A stretch of 64,000 nt of DNA from Parabacteroides sp. (GTDB lineage: Bacteria > Bacteroidota > Bacteroidia > Bacteroidales > Tannerellaceae), in the NCBI GenBank assembly GCA_019417325.1, contig DXVO01000026.1, forward strand, positions 1 through 64,000, given 5' to 3'. Both the position numbers and the translations under genes were made by a program. This document shows, piece after piece, positions 42,812 through 50,826 of this stretch; the first letter of the stretch is position 1, and every line of letters starts with the position of its first letter. Under the pieces are notes generated by a model. The model saw only the letters and a list, made by a program, of their open reading frames with translations, was not told the origin of the DNA and made no database searches.

Positions 42812-43537
42812 ATGTTATGTAAAACGCGCGGGATAGTCTTACACGCTATTCCATACAACGATAAATATTCTATTATATATATGTACACGGAAGCTTTTGG
42901 AAGAGCTTCTTATCTGGTTACGCGCAGCCGGGGAAAAAAATCAACAGTGTCTAAAGCTTTATTTATGCCGCTATCTGTTGTCGAAATGGAAGTGGAACAT
43001 CTTAACAAACGGGATTTACACCGTATTCGTGAAACCAGATCGTGTTATCCGCTAAACGAACTGTTTTGCAATCCGGTCAAAAACGTACTGGCTCTTTTCC
43101 TTGCTGAAATTCTTTTCCGTGTAATCAAAGAAACCGAGCCTGACCCTCGTCTATTTGAATTTCTGTATGAATCAATCCGCCTATTAGAAGTCACAGACAA
43201 AGGAGTATCCAACTTCCATTTAGTTTTCTTACTGCATCTATTACACTATATGGGTATTTACCCGAATTCCGAGTCATATACTTCCGGAGCCTTTTTTGAT
43301 CTATTGAATGGGACATTCGTAAACTGTACACCTATGCACCGTCATTATCTGAATCCCACAGAAAGTATTTTCTTTGCCCGTTTACTGAAAATAAGTTTTG
43401 AAAACATGTCCTTATACTCATTTTCCCGCCAAGACAGAGTAAACATAATCAATCGCCTGCTTGAATATTACCGCCTGCACCTTCCCGACTTCCCTGAGAT
43501 AAAATCTCTTGCAGTCATGCAAAGCCTGTTTGATTAA
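42812..43537 (+). CDS. recO: DNA repair protein RecO
   Basis: A 241-residue protein. N-terminal OB fold (LCKTRGIVLHAIPYNDKYSI, YLVTRSRGKKS) followed by a helical domain with the family stretch LALFLAEILFRVIKETEPDP. RecO anneals ssDNA coated with SSB and, with RecR, loads RecA. As in many Bacteroidota members, the four-Cys zinc site of other RecO proteins is not evident. It is monocistronic: a promoter is directly in front, and a tRNA gene follows. Confidence 0.92.
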   Translation: MLCKTRGIVLHAIPYNDKYSIIYMYTEAFGRASYLVTRSRGKKSTVSKALFMPLSVVEMEVEHLNKRDLHRIRETRSCYPLNELFCNPVKNVLALFLAEILFRVIKETEPDPRLFEFLYESIRLLEVTDKGVSNFHLVFLLHLLHYMGIYPNSESYTSGAFFDLLNGTFVNCTPMHRHYLNPTESIFFARLLKISFENMSLYSFSRQDRVNIINRLLEYYRLHLPDFPEIKSLAVMQSLFD

Positions 43538-43621
43538 AAACGGCTTTCCATAGATTAAAACCCGAATACTTGCCAGTTTGCGAAAAAGATTATACTTTTG
43601 CCGCACTTTAAGGAAAAAGTT

Positions 43622-43693
43622 GCCCCTGTAGTTCAACGGATAGAATAGATGTTTCCTAAACATTAGATAGCAGTTCGATTCTGCTCGGGGGTA
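43622..43693 (+). tRNA. tRNA-Arg (CCT)
   Basis: 72 bases. Acceptor GCCCCTG pairs with CGGGGGT (with G-U and U-G wobbles), anticodon stem GATGT/ACATT closes the loop TTCCTAA, giving anticodon CCT, which reads AGG; T stem GCAG/CTGC. A TACTTTTG promoter element is at 43593-43600, 22 bases upstream, and a terminator follows directly. Confidence 0.92.
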
Positions 43694-43694
43694 C

Positions 43695-43735
43695 AAAAAA
43701 TGGACTGTCTACAAGTTGTAAGCAGTCCATTTTTT
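43695..43735 (+). terminator. Terminator of tRNA-Arg
   Basis: AAAAAATGGACTG pairs with CAGTCCATTTTTT over a 15-base loop, directly after the tRNA 3' end. From 43736 to 43956 I see no gene and no clear site. Confidence 0.88.
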
Positions 43736-43956
43736 GTAACCTTCCCATCGATTGACAAGAAAGGTCCCGATTATTTTTAAAAAGATACCGTTGTTTTAGT
43801 AAAAAGATCCTTATGATTTATTCTTTCGACATAAATAATAAGAAAAAACAAGACTGTCAAAAGAAAGAACAATAACCATCAAAAGATTTTTTGTTCGGTT
43901 ACTTTTTCAGAAAAGATGCCATTGAATATAAAAAACAACAGCTACTTCTTCAAGAT

Positions 43957-44358
43957 TTATCTTGCCTTAAAAATAACCCTTTCACCATCCAGTAATCCGC
44001 TTAATTGATATCTGTCTATCCAGACATCATCAAAATAAGAAATGCCATCCGGATATTCCATAATTAACGAATTAGGGAGAGACGGGTCCCAACTCCAATA
44101 AAAATTAAAGATGACTCTTTCTGTTTCATTCTCCCAATAGTAATAATATTCACGACGATCTACCCCTCTACCATCCGGATAAAATACCAATTCCTGGAGA
44201 CAGTCCGTATTATCATCAACAGCAAAATCATCCGCCCAGACATTATTGCACAACCAGTAATCCGGATCATCCGGAATATAGGGGTCCGGATTACAACTTA
44301 TAAAGCTAACTAATATTGCAAACAGGAATAGTAATCCTGATATTTTCATCTTTTCCAT
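43957..44358 (-). CDS. Small lipoprotein of unknown function
   Basis: A 133-residue protein. The signal peptide ends in SFISC (Cys22) and is followed by an acidic, proline-rich tether (NPDPYIPDDPDY). The remainder is rich in aromatic and acidic residues (YYYYWENETERVIFNFYW), consistent with a small beta-sandwich or lipocalin-like fold, but nothing diagnostic. Surface exposure would fit the acidic tether, similar to the lipoprotein export signals described in Bacteroidota. It lies downstream of the fimbrial-type lipoprotein gene. Confidence 0.65.
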   Translation of the reverse strand: MEKMKISGLLFLFAILVSFISCNPDPYIPDDPDYWLCNNVWADDFAVDDNTDCLQELVFYPDGRGVDRREYYYYWENETERVIFNFYWSWDPSLPNSLIMEYPDGISYFDDVWIDRYQLSGLLDGERVIFKAR

Positions 44359-44435
44359 AACTTCATACCTTTCTATTCAATAACAAAGGTAATGAATAAA
44401 TTGATGCAGAATTACTATTCCTATTTATAATCCTA

Positions 44436-45377
44436 TCAATCTGGCAATTCATTTTCAACAACAGGATCCCACTTCCCTCCTTCAAAAACCGACAACTGGA
44501 AAGCATCGTCAGATTCCGAATGGCGATATAAACGTCCGGTATACCGAATAATCTTATTTTCTTCAGGAGTTACGCCCGTAATATTTCTCTCTCTTAATAA
44601 TTTACCACTAGTATCCAAAGCAGACAGTTTAACATCAAAAGAAGTAACAACCGCAGGGATAAATGTATAAAAAGAATGAACCATATCCATTTTCCCTATA
44701 TCCTCGGGAGTAAACTGATAAGAAAGGACTTGTTCACTTTCACTGACTATTCCTTGGCCAGTGGATAAATCAAATTGCTTTATTTTTTTAGAGACAAGCA
44801 TATCGAAATGATTTACACTTTCAGGAACAGAATCGATTGCTTTGAACTCAATTCGTCCAACAGCCCTGTGCAAGGGTATATCTTCCTCCACCAATTCTGC
44901 TGCAGTAATATCTCTCGCCAATTCAGCATAAAAAGAATCTGAAACCTCATCAAAGTTCAAGACCGAACCAACTAACTCCGGCTTTTTCGAATTATGTGCC
45001 AGAAAATAAAACTGATACTTCCCTTTGGGTAATGTATCATAAACAATACCGAAATCCAAATCTCCCACAACTGCACGCCTGTATTTCACAAACTTAGGAG
45101 TTTCTCCCTGCTCAAAAACCACATACTCGATCGCATTACAGAGCTCACTCAATTCTTGTTCTGTAGCATCACCGGCTTTCACTGTAGGTTCTGGAATAGG
45201 ATTGTCCGGAATACTTTTGGTTGAAGGAAACGATAAGACTTCCTTTTTCATTTGAAGGCAGAATTGGAGAGGATAAGGTTTATCTGCCGGAAATTCGGGT
45301 TCCTCAGTAGAGGAGTTACGACTGCAACCTGCCAGGCATAATACACCGGCAAGTGCGAACACTGCATTTTTCTTCAT
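44436..45377 (-). CDS. FimB/Mfa2-family fimbrial subunit-like lipoprotein
   Basis: A 313-residue protein with signal peptide ending in LCLAGC (Cys18). The body shows the two-domain pattern of Bacteroidota FimB/Mfa2-type anchors: an N-terminal beta domain with IEYVVFEQGE and YDTLPKGKYQFYFLAHNS, then IPLHRAVGRIEFKAIDSVPE, and the second domain with YTFIPAVVTSFDVKLSALD. Such proteins anchor or regulate type V fimbriae. No other fimbrial gene (FimA/Mfa1-type) is nearby, so it may be a solitary copy. Confidence 0.72.
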   Translation of the reverse strand: MKKNAVFALAGVLCLAGCSRNSSTEEPEFPADKPYPLQFCLQMKKEVLSFPSTKSIPDNPIPEPTVKAGDATEQELSELCNAIEYVVFEQGETPKFVKYRRAVVGDLDFGIVYDTLPKGKYQFYFLAHNSKKPELVGSVLNFDEVSDSFYAELARDITAAELVEEDIPLHRAVGRIEFKAIDSVPESVNHFDMLVSKKIKQFDLSTGQGIVSESEQVLSYQFTPEDIGKMDMVHSFYTFIPAVVTSFDVKLSALDTSGKLLRERNITGVTPEENKIIRYTGRLYRHSESDDAFQLSVFEGGKWDPVVENELPD

Positions 45378-45499
45378 AGCTAAGTTTTTTTGTATTTGTT
45401 ATCGCAGCAAAGAAAACATTTATTAATGAGATTAAGAAATATTACAGATAAATATCTATCCTACTTTTTACTTTTTATGCAAAAACAACACCTACCCAC

Positions 45500-45530
45500 C
45501 TTGTCAATCACTTAATTATAACTACTTTTG
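45500..45530 (+). promoter_or_regulatory. Promoter of ddh
   Basis: -33 CTTG (one mismatch to TTTG) and -7 TACTTTTG (45523-45530) are separated by 19 bases; the start codon is 27 bases downstream. Confidence 0.6.
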
Positions 45531-45557
45531 CGATTGAGAAAAAGTTAAAACTAAAGT

Positions 45558-46454
45558 ATGAAAAAGATTAGAGCTGCCATTGTTGGATATGGCAATATTG
45601 GAAAGTATGTATTGGAGGCCTTGGAAGCCGCTCCCGATTTTGAAGTAGCCGGTGTTGTACGTCGTAACCCGAACGATATTCCGGACGAATTAAAAGCTTA
45701 TACCGTAACAGACCATATTACTAAACTGGAAAATGTAGACGTAGCAGTACTGGCTACTCCTACCCGCAGCGTTGAGACTTTTGCTAAAGAGATTTTGGCT
45801 TTAGGCATCAACACAGTAGATAGCTTCGACATTCACGGAGGTATTGTAGATTTGCGCAAATCACTGGACGAAGTTGCCAAAGCTCACAACACTGTAGCTG
45901 TAATCTCTGCCGGATGGGATCCGGGAAGCGACTCTGTAGTTCGCGCCTTGTTGGAAGCGATGGTTCCGAAAGGTATCACATATACAAACTTCGGCCCGGG
46001 TATGAGTATGGGACACACCGTTGCTGTTAAAGCTATCGAAGGCGTAAAAGCAGCTTTGTCCATGACAATACCTTTAGGCACAGGCGTTCATCGCCGTATG
46101 GTCTATATCGAAGTAAAAGACGGTTACGATTTCAAACAGGTAGCAGCAGCTATCAAGGCTGACGATTATTTCGCACACGACGAGACACACGTTATGCAGG
46201 TAGAATGTGTGGACAACCTGTTGGATATGGGACACGGTGTAAATCTTGTACGCAAAGGCGTTTCTGGAAAAACCCAGAACCAGTTGGTTGAATTCGACAT
46301 GAAGATAAACAACCCGGCATTGACTGCACAAATCCTCGTTTCCGTTGCCCGCGCAAGCTTCAAACAACAGCCTGGAGCTTATACAATGATCGAGTTGCCG
46401 GTTATTGACATGCTTTACGGAGAAAAAGAAAGCCTGATACGCAGACTCGTATAA
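45558..46454 (+). CDS. ddh: meso-Diaminopimelate D-dehydrogenase
   Basis: A 298-residue NADP-dependent enzyme that makes meso-diaminopimelate in one step from tetrahydrodipicolinate, for peptidoglycan and lysine. Rossmann start AAIVGYGNIGKYVLEAL; core AGWDPGSDSVVRALLEA and GPGMSMGHTVAVKAI, both characteristic of Ddh. It has its own promoter and is followed by lgt, with a palindromic repeat in between. Confidence 0.95.
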   Translation: MKKIRAAIVGYGNIGKYVLEALEAAPDFEVAGVVRRNPNDIPDELKAYTVTDHITKLENVDVAVLATPTRSVETFAKEILALGINTVDSFDIHGGIVDLRKSLDEVAKAHNTVAVISAGWDPGSDSVVRALLEAMVPKGITYTNFGPGMSMGHTVAVKAIEGVKAALSMTIPLGTGVHRRMVYIEVKDGYDFKQVAAAIKADDYFAHDETHVMQVECVDNLLDMGHGVNLVRKGVSGKTQNQLVEFDMKINNPALTAQILVSVARASFKQQPGAYTMIELPVIDMLYGEKESLIRRLV

Positions 46455-46457
46455 ATT

Positions 46458-46521
46458 AGTTGACAAGTAGCAGTTGACAATTTATGAATTGTATTTAACT
46501 GTCAACTGTTACTTGTCAACT
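46458..46521. repeat. CAACTGTC-type palindrome between ddh and lgt
   Basis: The 22-base arms (46458-46479 and 46500-46521) match at 21 of 22 positions in inverted orientation around a 20-base AT-rich centre. Each arm contains two AGTTGACA-type units. A further half unit (GTCAACT) follows to 46528. The lgt start codon lies only 16 bases after the palindrome, so it would be part of the lgt leader. Confidence 0.8.
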
Positions 46522-46537
46522 GTCAACTTAAAAGAAT

Positions 46538-47359
46538 ATGCTTGATTTTATTACCTGGACAGCCGATCCCGCTATTTTCACTATCGGCTCGCGTGAAATA
46601 CGTTGGTACGGACTGGCTTTTGCCATCGGTTTTGCTATCGGTTACATGATAGTGGAAAAGATGTGGAAAAAGGAAAAACTGAATCCTGCCTGGATTGATT
46701 CCTTGTTATTGTATACAATTATAGGAACAGTAGTTGGTGCCCGGTTAGGGCATGTCCTTTTTTATGACCCCGGTTATTATTTAGCCCATCCCGTAGAAAT
46801 CTTAAAGGTATGGGAAGGCGGGCTTGCCAGCCATGGAGGTACACTGGGTATCATCATCGCCATTTATTTCTATTCCAAACGTGTCAGCCACCGCAGCATG
46901 CTATGGGCGTTCGACAAACTGGTAGTACCCACCGGACTTGTTGCAGCCATGATACGTTTCGGAAACCTGATGAACCATGAAATATACGGTCATCCTACCG
47001 ATAAACCCTGGGGATTCCGGTTCATAGAAAACCTGCACGCCTGGAAACAGGGAGCAGAACCCATATTCACAGCCCCGAGTCATCCGACACAACTCTACGA
47101 AGCAGGTTGTTACCTTGCTACATTCGCGCTTTGTATGTGGCTCTATTTCAAAAAAGAGGCATGGAAAAAAGAGGGGCTAATATTCGGAGTATTTATGATT
47201 TGCATATTCGGTTCACGCTTTTTCATCGAATTCCTGAAAAACAATCAGGAAGAGTTTGAAGCAGATATGATGCTGAATATGGGACAATGGCTCAGTATTC
47301 CGTTCGTGCTTATGGGTTGTTATTTCGTCTGGAGAGCATTAAGAAAAAAAGTAAACTAA
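46538..47359 (+). CDS. lgt: Prolipoprotein diacylglyceryl transferase
   Basis: A 273-residue inner-membrane enzyme with about seven membrane segments that attaches diacylglycerol to the lipobox cysteine of prolipoproteins. Conserved blocks are visible: ASHGGTLGIIIA, RFGNLMNHEIYGHPTD and SHPTQLYEA, plus the C-terminal GQWLSIPFVLMG. It serves the many lipoproteins encoded in this genome, several of them in this window. Confidence 0.96.
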   Translation: MLDFITWTADPAIFTIGSREIRWYGLAFAIGFAIGYMIVEKMWKKEKLNPAWIDSLLLYTIIGTVVGARLGHVLFYDPGYYLAHPVEILKVWEGGLASHGGTLGIIIAIYFYSKRVSHRSMLWAFDKLVVPTGLVAAMIRFGNLMNHEIYGHPTDKPWGFRFIENLHAWKQGAEPIFTAPSHPTQLYEAGCYLATFALCMWLYFKKEAWKKEGLIFGVFMICIFGSRFFIEFLKNNQEEFEADMMLNMGQWLSIPFVLMGCYFVWRALRKKVN

Positions 47360-47369
47360 TTTAATTTTT

Positions 47370-47447
47370 AGTTGACAGCCGGCAAGCACAGTTTAGACTC
47401 TCAAATATTCTTTGCAACTGCCCCTTGCCAACTGCCAACTATCAACT
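47370..47447. repeat. Degenerate CAACTGTC-type palindrome between lgt and the flavoprotein gene
   Basis: AGTTGACAGCCGGCAAGC on the left is answered by TTGCCAACTGCCAACTATCAACT on the right with several mismatches. It appears to be a decayed member of the same family as 46458-46521, 0.9 kb away. Confidence 0.6.
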
Positions 47448-47455
47448 GAATAAAG

Positions 47456-48652
47456 ATGTACAAGTTAAAAGAAATCGCAGATAAAATTTATTATGTAGGG
47501 GTAAACGACCGCCAAAAAGCGCTGTTCGAAAACATGTGGCCGCTTCCTTACGGCGTATCATATAACTCCTATTTGATTGTTGATGAAAAAACAGTTCTCG
47601 TCGATACCGTAGACGTTTGTTACTCTGATATTTTCCTAAAAAAAATAGCAGATGCCCTGGACGGACGGACGCTCGATTACCTGATTGTAAACCATATGGA
47701 ACCGGACCATGCCGGAAGTATCCGCCTGTTGCGCCAGCAATATCCCGACGTACAGATTATCGGCAACAAGCAGACATTCGGAATGCTGGATGGTTATCAT
47801 GGCATCACGACCGGATTACATGAAGTGAAAGAAGGGGATACTCTGAACATCGGACGTCACCAATTGGCATTCTACATGACACCGATGGTACACTGGCCGG
47901 AGGTTATGGTGACATATGATGCTACAGATAAAATACTTTTCTCTGCCGATGCCTTCGGTACATACGGAACATTGGACGGCGGTATTATCGACACCGATAT
48001 GAATGTCGAACATTTCTGGGAAGAAATGATTCGCTACTATTCCAATATTGTCGGTAAATATGGAAATCCGGTACAACGCGCTCTTCAAAAATTGTCGGCA
48101 CTGGACATTCAAACCATTTGTTCCACACATGGTCCTGTCTGGCGCGAACACATTGCTAAAGCGATAGACGTTTACGACCGCTTGAGCCGTTACGAAGGCG
48201 AAGAAGGCGTCGTGATTCTTTATGGCAGCATGTATGGAAATACCGAACAGATGGCGGAAGCTATTGCCTCTGCCCTGTCTGAAGGCGGCATCAAAAACAT
48301 CGTTATGCACAATGTCAGCAAGAGCCCGGCTTCTTATATATTAAAGGATGTATTCAAATACAATGCATTGATAGTGGGTAGTCCGACTTATAGTAACAGT
48401 CTTTTCCCCGAAGTGGAAGCAATCTTAAGCAAAATAGAAATGCGTGAAGTGAAAAATCGCCTGTATGGTTATTTCGGTTCATTTACCTGGGCGGGGGCTG
48501 CCGTAAAACGCCTTGCCGCATTCGGCGAAAAGATGAAATGGGAAACAGTAGGTGTACCTGTTGAACAGAAACAAGGGCTGAAAGCAGATAAATATTACGC
48601 TTGCCGTGAATTGGGTCTCGCTATGGCAGAACAATTGAAAAGCAAAAGATAA
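47456..48652 (+). CDS. FprA-family A-type flavoprotein (flavodiiron protein)
   Basis: A 398-residue cytoplasmic protein in two domains. The metallo-beta-lactamase-like half (1-250) carries the diiron ligands in NHMEPDHAGS (H-x-E-x-D-H), VHWPE, SADAFG and STHGPVWR. The C-terminal flavodoxin half (about 252-398) has the FMN loop YGSMYGNTEQMAEAI. Flavodiiron proteins reduce O2 or NO to harmless products in anaerobes. Which of the two gases it prefers cannot be read from the sequence. Confidence 0.93.
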   Translation: MYKLKEIADKIYYVGVNDRQKALFENMWPLPYGVSYNSYLIVDEKTVLVDTVDVCYSDIFLKKIADALDGRTLDYLIVNHMEPDHAGSIRLLRQQYPDVQIIGNKQTFGMLDGYHGITTGLHEVKEGDTLNIGRHQLAFYMTPMVHWPEVMVTYDATDKILFSADAFGTYGTLDGGIIDTDMNVEHFWEEMIRYYSNIVGKYGNPVQRALQKLSALDIQTICSTHGPVWREHIAKAIDVYDRLSRYEGEEGVVILYGSMYGNTEQMAEAIASALSEGGIKNIVMHNVSKSPASYILKDVFKYNALIVGSPTYSNSLFPEVEAILSKIEMREVKNRLYGYFGSFTWAGAAVKRLAAFGEKMKWETVGVPVEQKQGLKADKYYACRELGLAMAEQLKSKR

Positions 48653-48669
48653 TCTTATTTATAAACGCT

Positions 48670-48707
48670 GGAGATTGCAAGTCGCCGTATTGTAGCTTTC
48701 AATCTCC
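48670..48707 (+). promoter_or_regulatory. Hairpin in front of nagB
   Basis: GGAGATTG (48670-48677) pairs with CAATCTCC (48700-48707) 17 bases before the nagB ATG. No T-run follows, so it looks like a structured leader rather than a terminator. It could influence nagB translation. Confidence 0.4.
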
Positions 48708-48724
48708 TATTAAAAAAACACGTT

Positions 48725-49537
48725 ATGAGACTTATTATTGAACCTAATTACGAGCAGCTTTCCAAATGGGCTGCCAATTATGTGGCTGCAAAGATTAAAA
48801 AAGCGAATCCGACAGCAGAAAAACCATTTGTACTAGGCTTGCCTACCGGTTCTTCACCTCTGGGAATGTACAAAAACCTGATTGAATTGAATAAACAAGG
48901 AGTCATCTCCTTCCAGCATATCATCACTTTCAATATGGACGAATATGTAGGATTGCCGAAAGACCATCCTGAAAGTTACCACTCTTTCATGTGGAACAAT
49001 TTCTTCAGCCATATCGACATCAAACCGGAAAACGTAAATATACTGAATGGTAACGCACCCGACCTGGAAGCCGAATGTAATGCTTACGAAGCTAAAATGA
49101 AAGCGGTAGGCGGCGTTGATTTATTCCTCGGAGGCATCGGACCCGACGGACATATCGCATTCAACGAACCGGGCTCTTCCCTGTCTTCACGCACACGTGT
49201 AAAAACATTGACTACAGATACGATCATTGCAAACTCGCGTTTCTTTGATAATGATGTAAACAAAGTGCCAAAGACTTCCGTAACAGTTGGTGTAGGTACC
49301 GTACTGGATGCAAAAGAAGTACTGATTATGGTAAACGGTCACAATAAGGCCCGCGCTTTACAGCAGGTAGTAGAAGGTGCAGTAAACCAGATGTGGACTA
49401 TCACTGCATTACAATTGCACCCGAAAGGTATCATCGTAGCTGATGAAGCCGCTTGTGCCGAGATAAAGGTGGGTACTTATAACTATTTCAAAGATATTGA
49501 AAAAGATAATCTTTGTCCCTGCACTTTACTGAAATAA
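48725..49537 (+). CDS. nagB: Glucosamine-6-phosphate deaminase
   Basis: A 270-residue enzyme that turns glucosamine-6-phosphate into fructose-6-phosphate and ammonia, the entry of amino sugars into glycolysis. LGLPTGSSPLGMY is the phosphate loop, FNMDEYVGLP holds the catalytic Asp, and GIGPDGHIAFNEPGSS the active-site His/Glu region. Length and C-terminus are standard. A terminator follows, and a hairpin leader precedes it. No nagA in the window. Confidence 0.96.
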   Translation: MRLIIEPNYEQLSKWAANYVAAKIKKANPTAEKPFVLGLPTGSSPLGMYKNLIELNKQGVISFQHIITFNMDEYVGLPKDHPESYHSFMWNNFFSHIDIKPENVNILNGNAPDLEAECNAYEAKMKAVGGVDLFLGGIGPDGHIAFNEPGSSLSSRTRVKTLTTDTIIANSRFFDNDVNKVPKTSVTVGVGTVLDAKEVLIMVNGHNKARALQQVVEGAVNQMWTITALQLHPKGIIVADEAACAEIKVGTYNYFKDIEKDNLCPCTLLK

Positions 49538-49580
49538 TATTTCACAGGACATAAAGGGCGGACAATCTGCCATATAGATA

Positions 49581-49616
49581 AAAAAGGACTGGGTTCGGCT
49601 GAACTTGGTCCTTTTT
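49581..49616 (+). terminator. Terminator of nagB
   Basis: AAAAAGGAC pairs with GTCCTTTTT, with an inner GTTC/GAAC stem and a T-run at the end. Confidence 0.82.
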
Positions 49617-49640
49617 GTTTTCTTATGCAAGCAGTACTGT

Positions 49641-49710
49641 TGAGGTATTCGCAATACCCCTGTTGCGACACTCACAATAATATTGTTACGGGTATTGCAA
49701 CAGCACTGTT
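49641..49710. repeat. Nested inverted repeats between nagB and rnhB
   Basis: GCAATACCC (49651-49659) matches GGGTATTGC (49690-49698) inverted, and TGTTGC/GCAACA extends the pairing in an alternative register. GGTATT-cgc-AATACC (49644-49658) forms a competing small hairpin. No gene is in this stretch. Confidence 0.55.
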
Positions 49711-49780
49711 CGACTTCCCACAACAGGTGCTTTAATAAAAAACCTCGCGAATGCCCGAAGGAAACGAATAATATAATGTA

Positions 49781-50380
49781 TTAAAAATTCAATTCCAACT
49801 GTTCAGGAAGCAAAGTGAAAGTTTTACGATGATAAGACGTTATCCCGTTGTCCCGGATAGCCTCCCGATGGGCTTTCGTGGGATATCCCTTATTTTCATT
49901 CCAATGATAAGCGGGATATTCTTCGGCCAAAGCATTCATATAATCATCGCGATAGGTCTTTGCCAAGATAGAAGCGGCGGCAATACTCAAATATTTACCA
50001 TCTCCTTTCACGACAGTAGTATGCGAAATATCCGGATAAGGAGTAAAACGGTTTCCATCTATCAACAGATGTTCCGGTTTCACCTTCAATTGCTCTATTG
50101 CCCGGTGCATTGCAAGGAAAGAAGCCTTCAGTATATTTATTTTGTCTATCTCTTCCGGGGTAACCACTCCTACCGCCCATGCAATTGCCTCCTGCTCGAT
50201 AATAGAACGAAGCGCATAACGCTTTTTCTCACTCAACTGCTTGCTGTCGTTCAAATCTTCATTATGAAAATCAGGAGGCAGAATAACAGCCGCTGCATAT
50301 ACCGAACCGGCAAGACATCCTCGCCCAGCCTCATCACAGCCGGCTTCTATACGGTTTGCTTCTAAAAAAGGAAGTAACAT
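49781..50380 (-). CDS. rnhB: Ribonuclease HII
   Basis: A 199-residue enzyme that removes RNA from RNA-DNA hybrids and misplaced ribonucleotides. AGCDEAGRGCLAGSVYAAAV holds the catalytic Asp-Glu; DSKQLSEKKR and LLIDGN with the third Asp, and KTYRDDYM with the fourth, are all present. Standard length. Confidence 0.96.
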   Translation of the reverse strand: MLLPFLEANRIEAGCDEAGRGCLAGSVYAAAVILPPDFHNEDLNDSKQLSEKKRYALRSIIEQEAIAWAVGVVTPEEIDKINILKASFLAMHRAIEQLKVKPEHLLIDGNRFTPYPDISHTTVVKGDGKYLSIAAASILAKTYRDDYMNALAEEYPAYHWNENKGYPTKAHREAIRDNGITSYHRKTFTLLPEQLELNF

Positions 50381-50400
50381 AAGAAATTCTTGTTATCGAA

Positions 50401-50802
50401 TTATTTGTTTGTTTGTTTCTTTATCATCCACGGGCGAATAATAAAATAAGATACCAGAGTAGCCAATGTTACTCCAATTGTATTTGCAAGAAAATCAAGC
50501 CAGTCTCCACCCCGGTAGGTCGTACAGTATTCCTGAAGAATCTCAATGATACCACTCATAGCTATCGGACAGAGTACCGCACCAATCCAAGCATGCCATA
50601 ATACATCTTCATAACGACGATGGTTCAACAGAAACTCAATCCATAGCATTCCCGATACTCCTCCATACATACATATATGTACCAACTTGTCCAGATTCGG
50701 AATCTTCCCCACATCCAATGACGGTGGTTTAAAAAAGGATAAATAAATAACAATTGCAATAATCGTTAATGATATCGGATACTTCTTCAGATAATACCAC
50801 AT
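50401..50802 (-). CDS. VanZ-like membrane protein
   Basis: A 133-residue protein with about four membrane helices. LDKLVHICMYGGVSGMLWIEF and IIEILQEYCTTYRGGDWLDFLANTIGV match the conserved VanZ-like family pattern. The family was named after a protein giving low-level teicoplanin resistance, but members in chromosomes like this have no established role and usually sit in cell-envelope contexts. It lies between sufS and rnhB, all on the minus strand. Confidence 0.78.
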   Translation of the reverse strand: MWYYLKKYPISLTIIAIVIYLSFFKPPSLDVGKIPNLDKLVHICMYGGVSGMLWIEFLLNHRRYEDVLWHAWIGAVLCPIAMSGIIEILQEYCTTYRGGDWLDFLANTIGVTLATLVSYFIIRPWMIKKQTNK

Positions 50803-50826
50803 AAAAACTTTTTCAAAGGTTTATTT

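Noticed and set aside
43957..45377. Complete fimbrial operon
   Set aside because: Only one FimB/Mfa2-like gene and one unrelated small lipoprotein are present; no major fimbrillin gene is seen.
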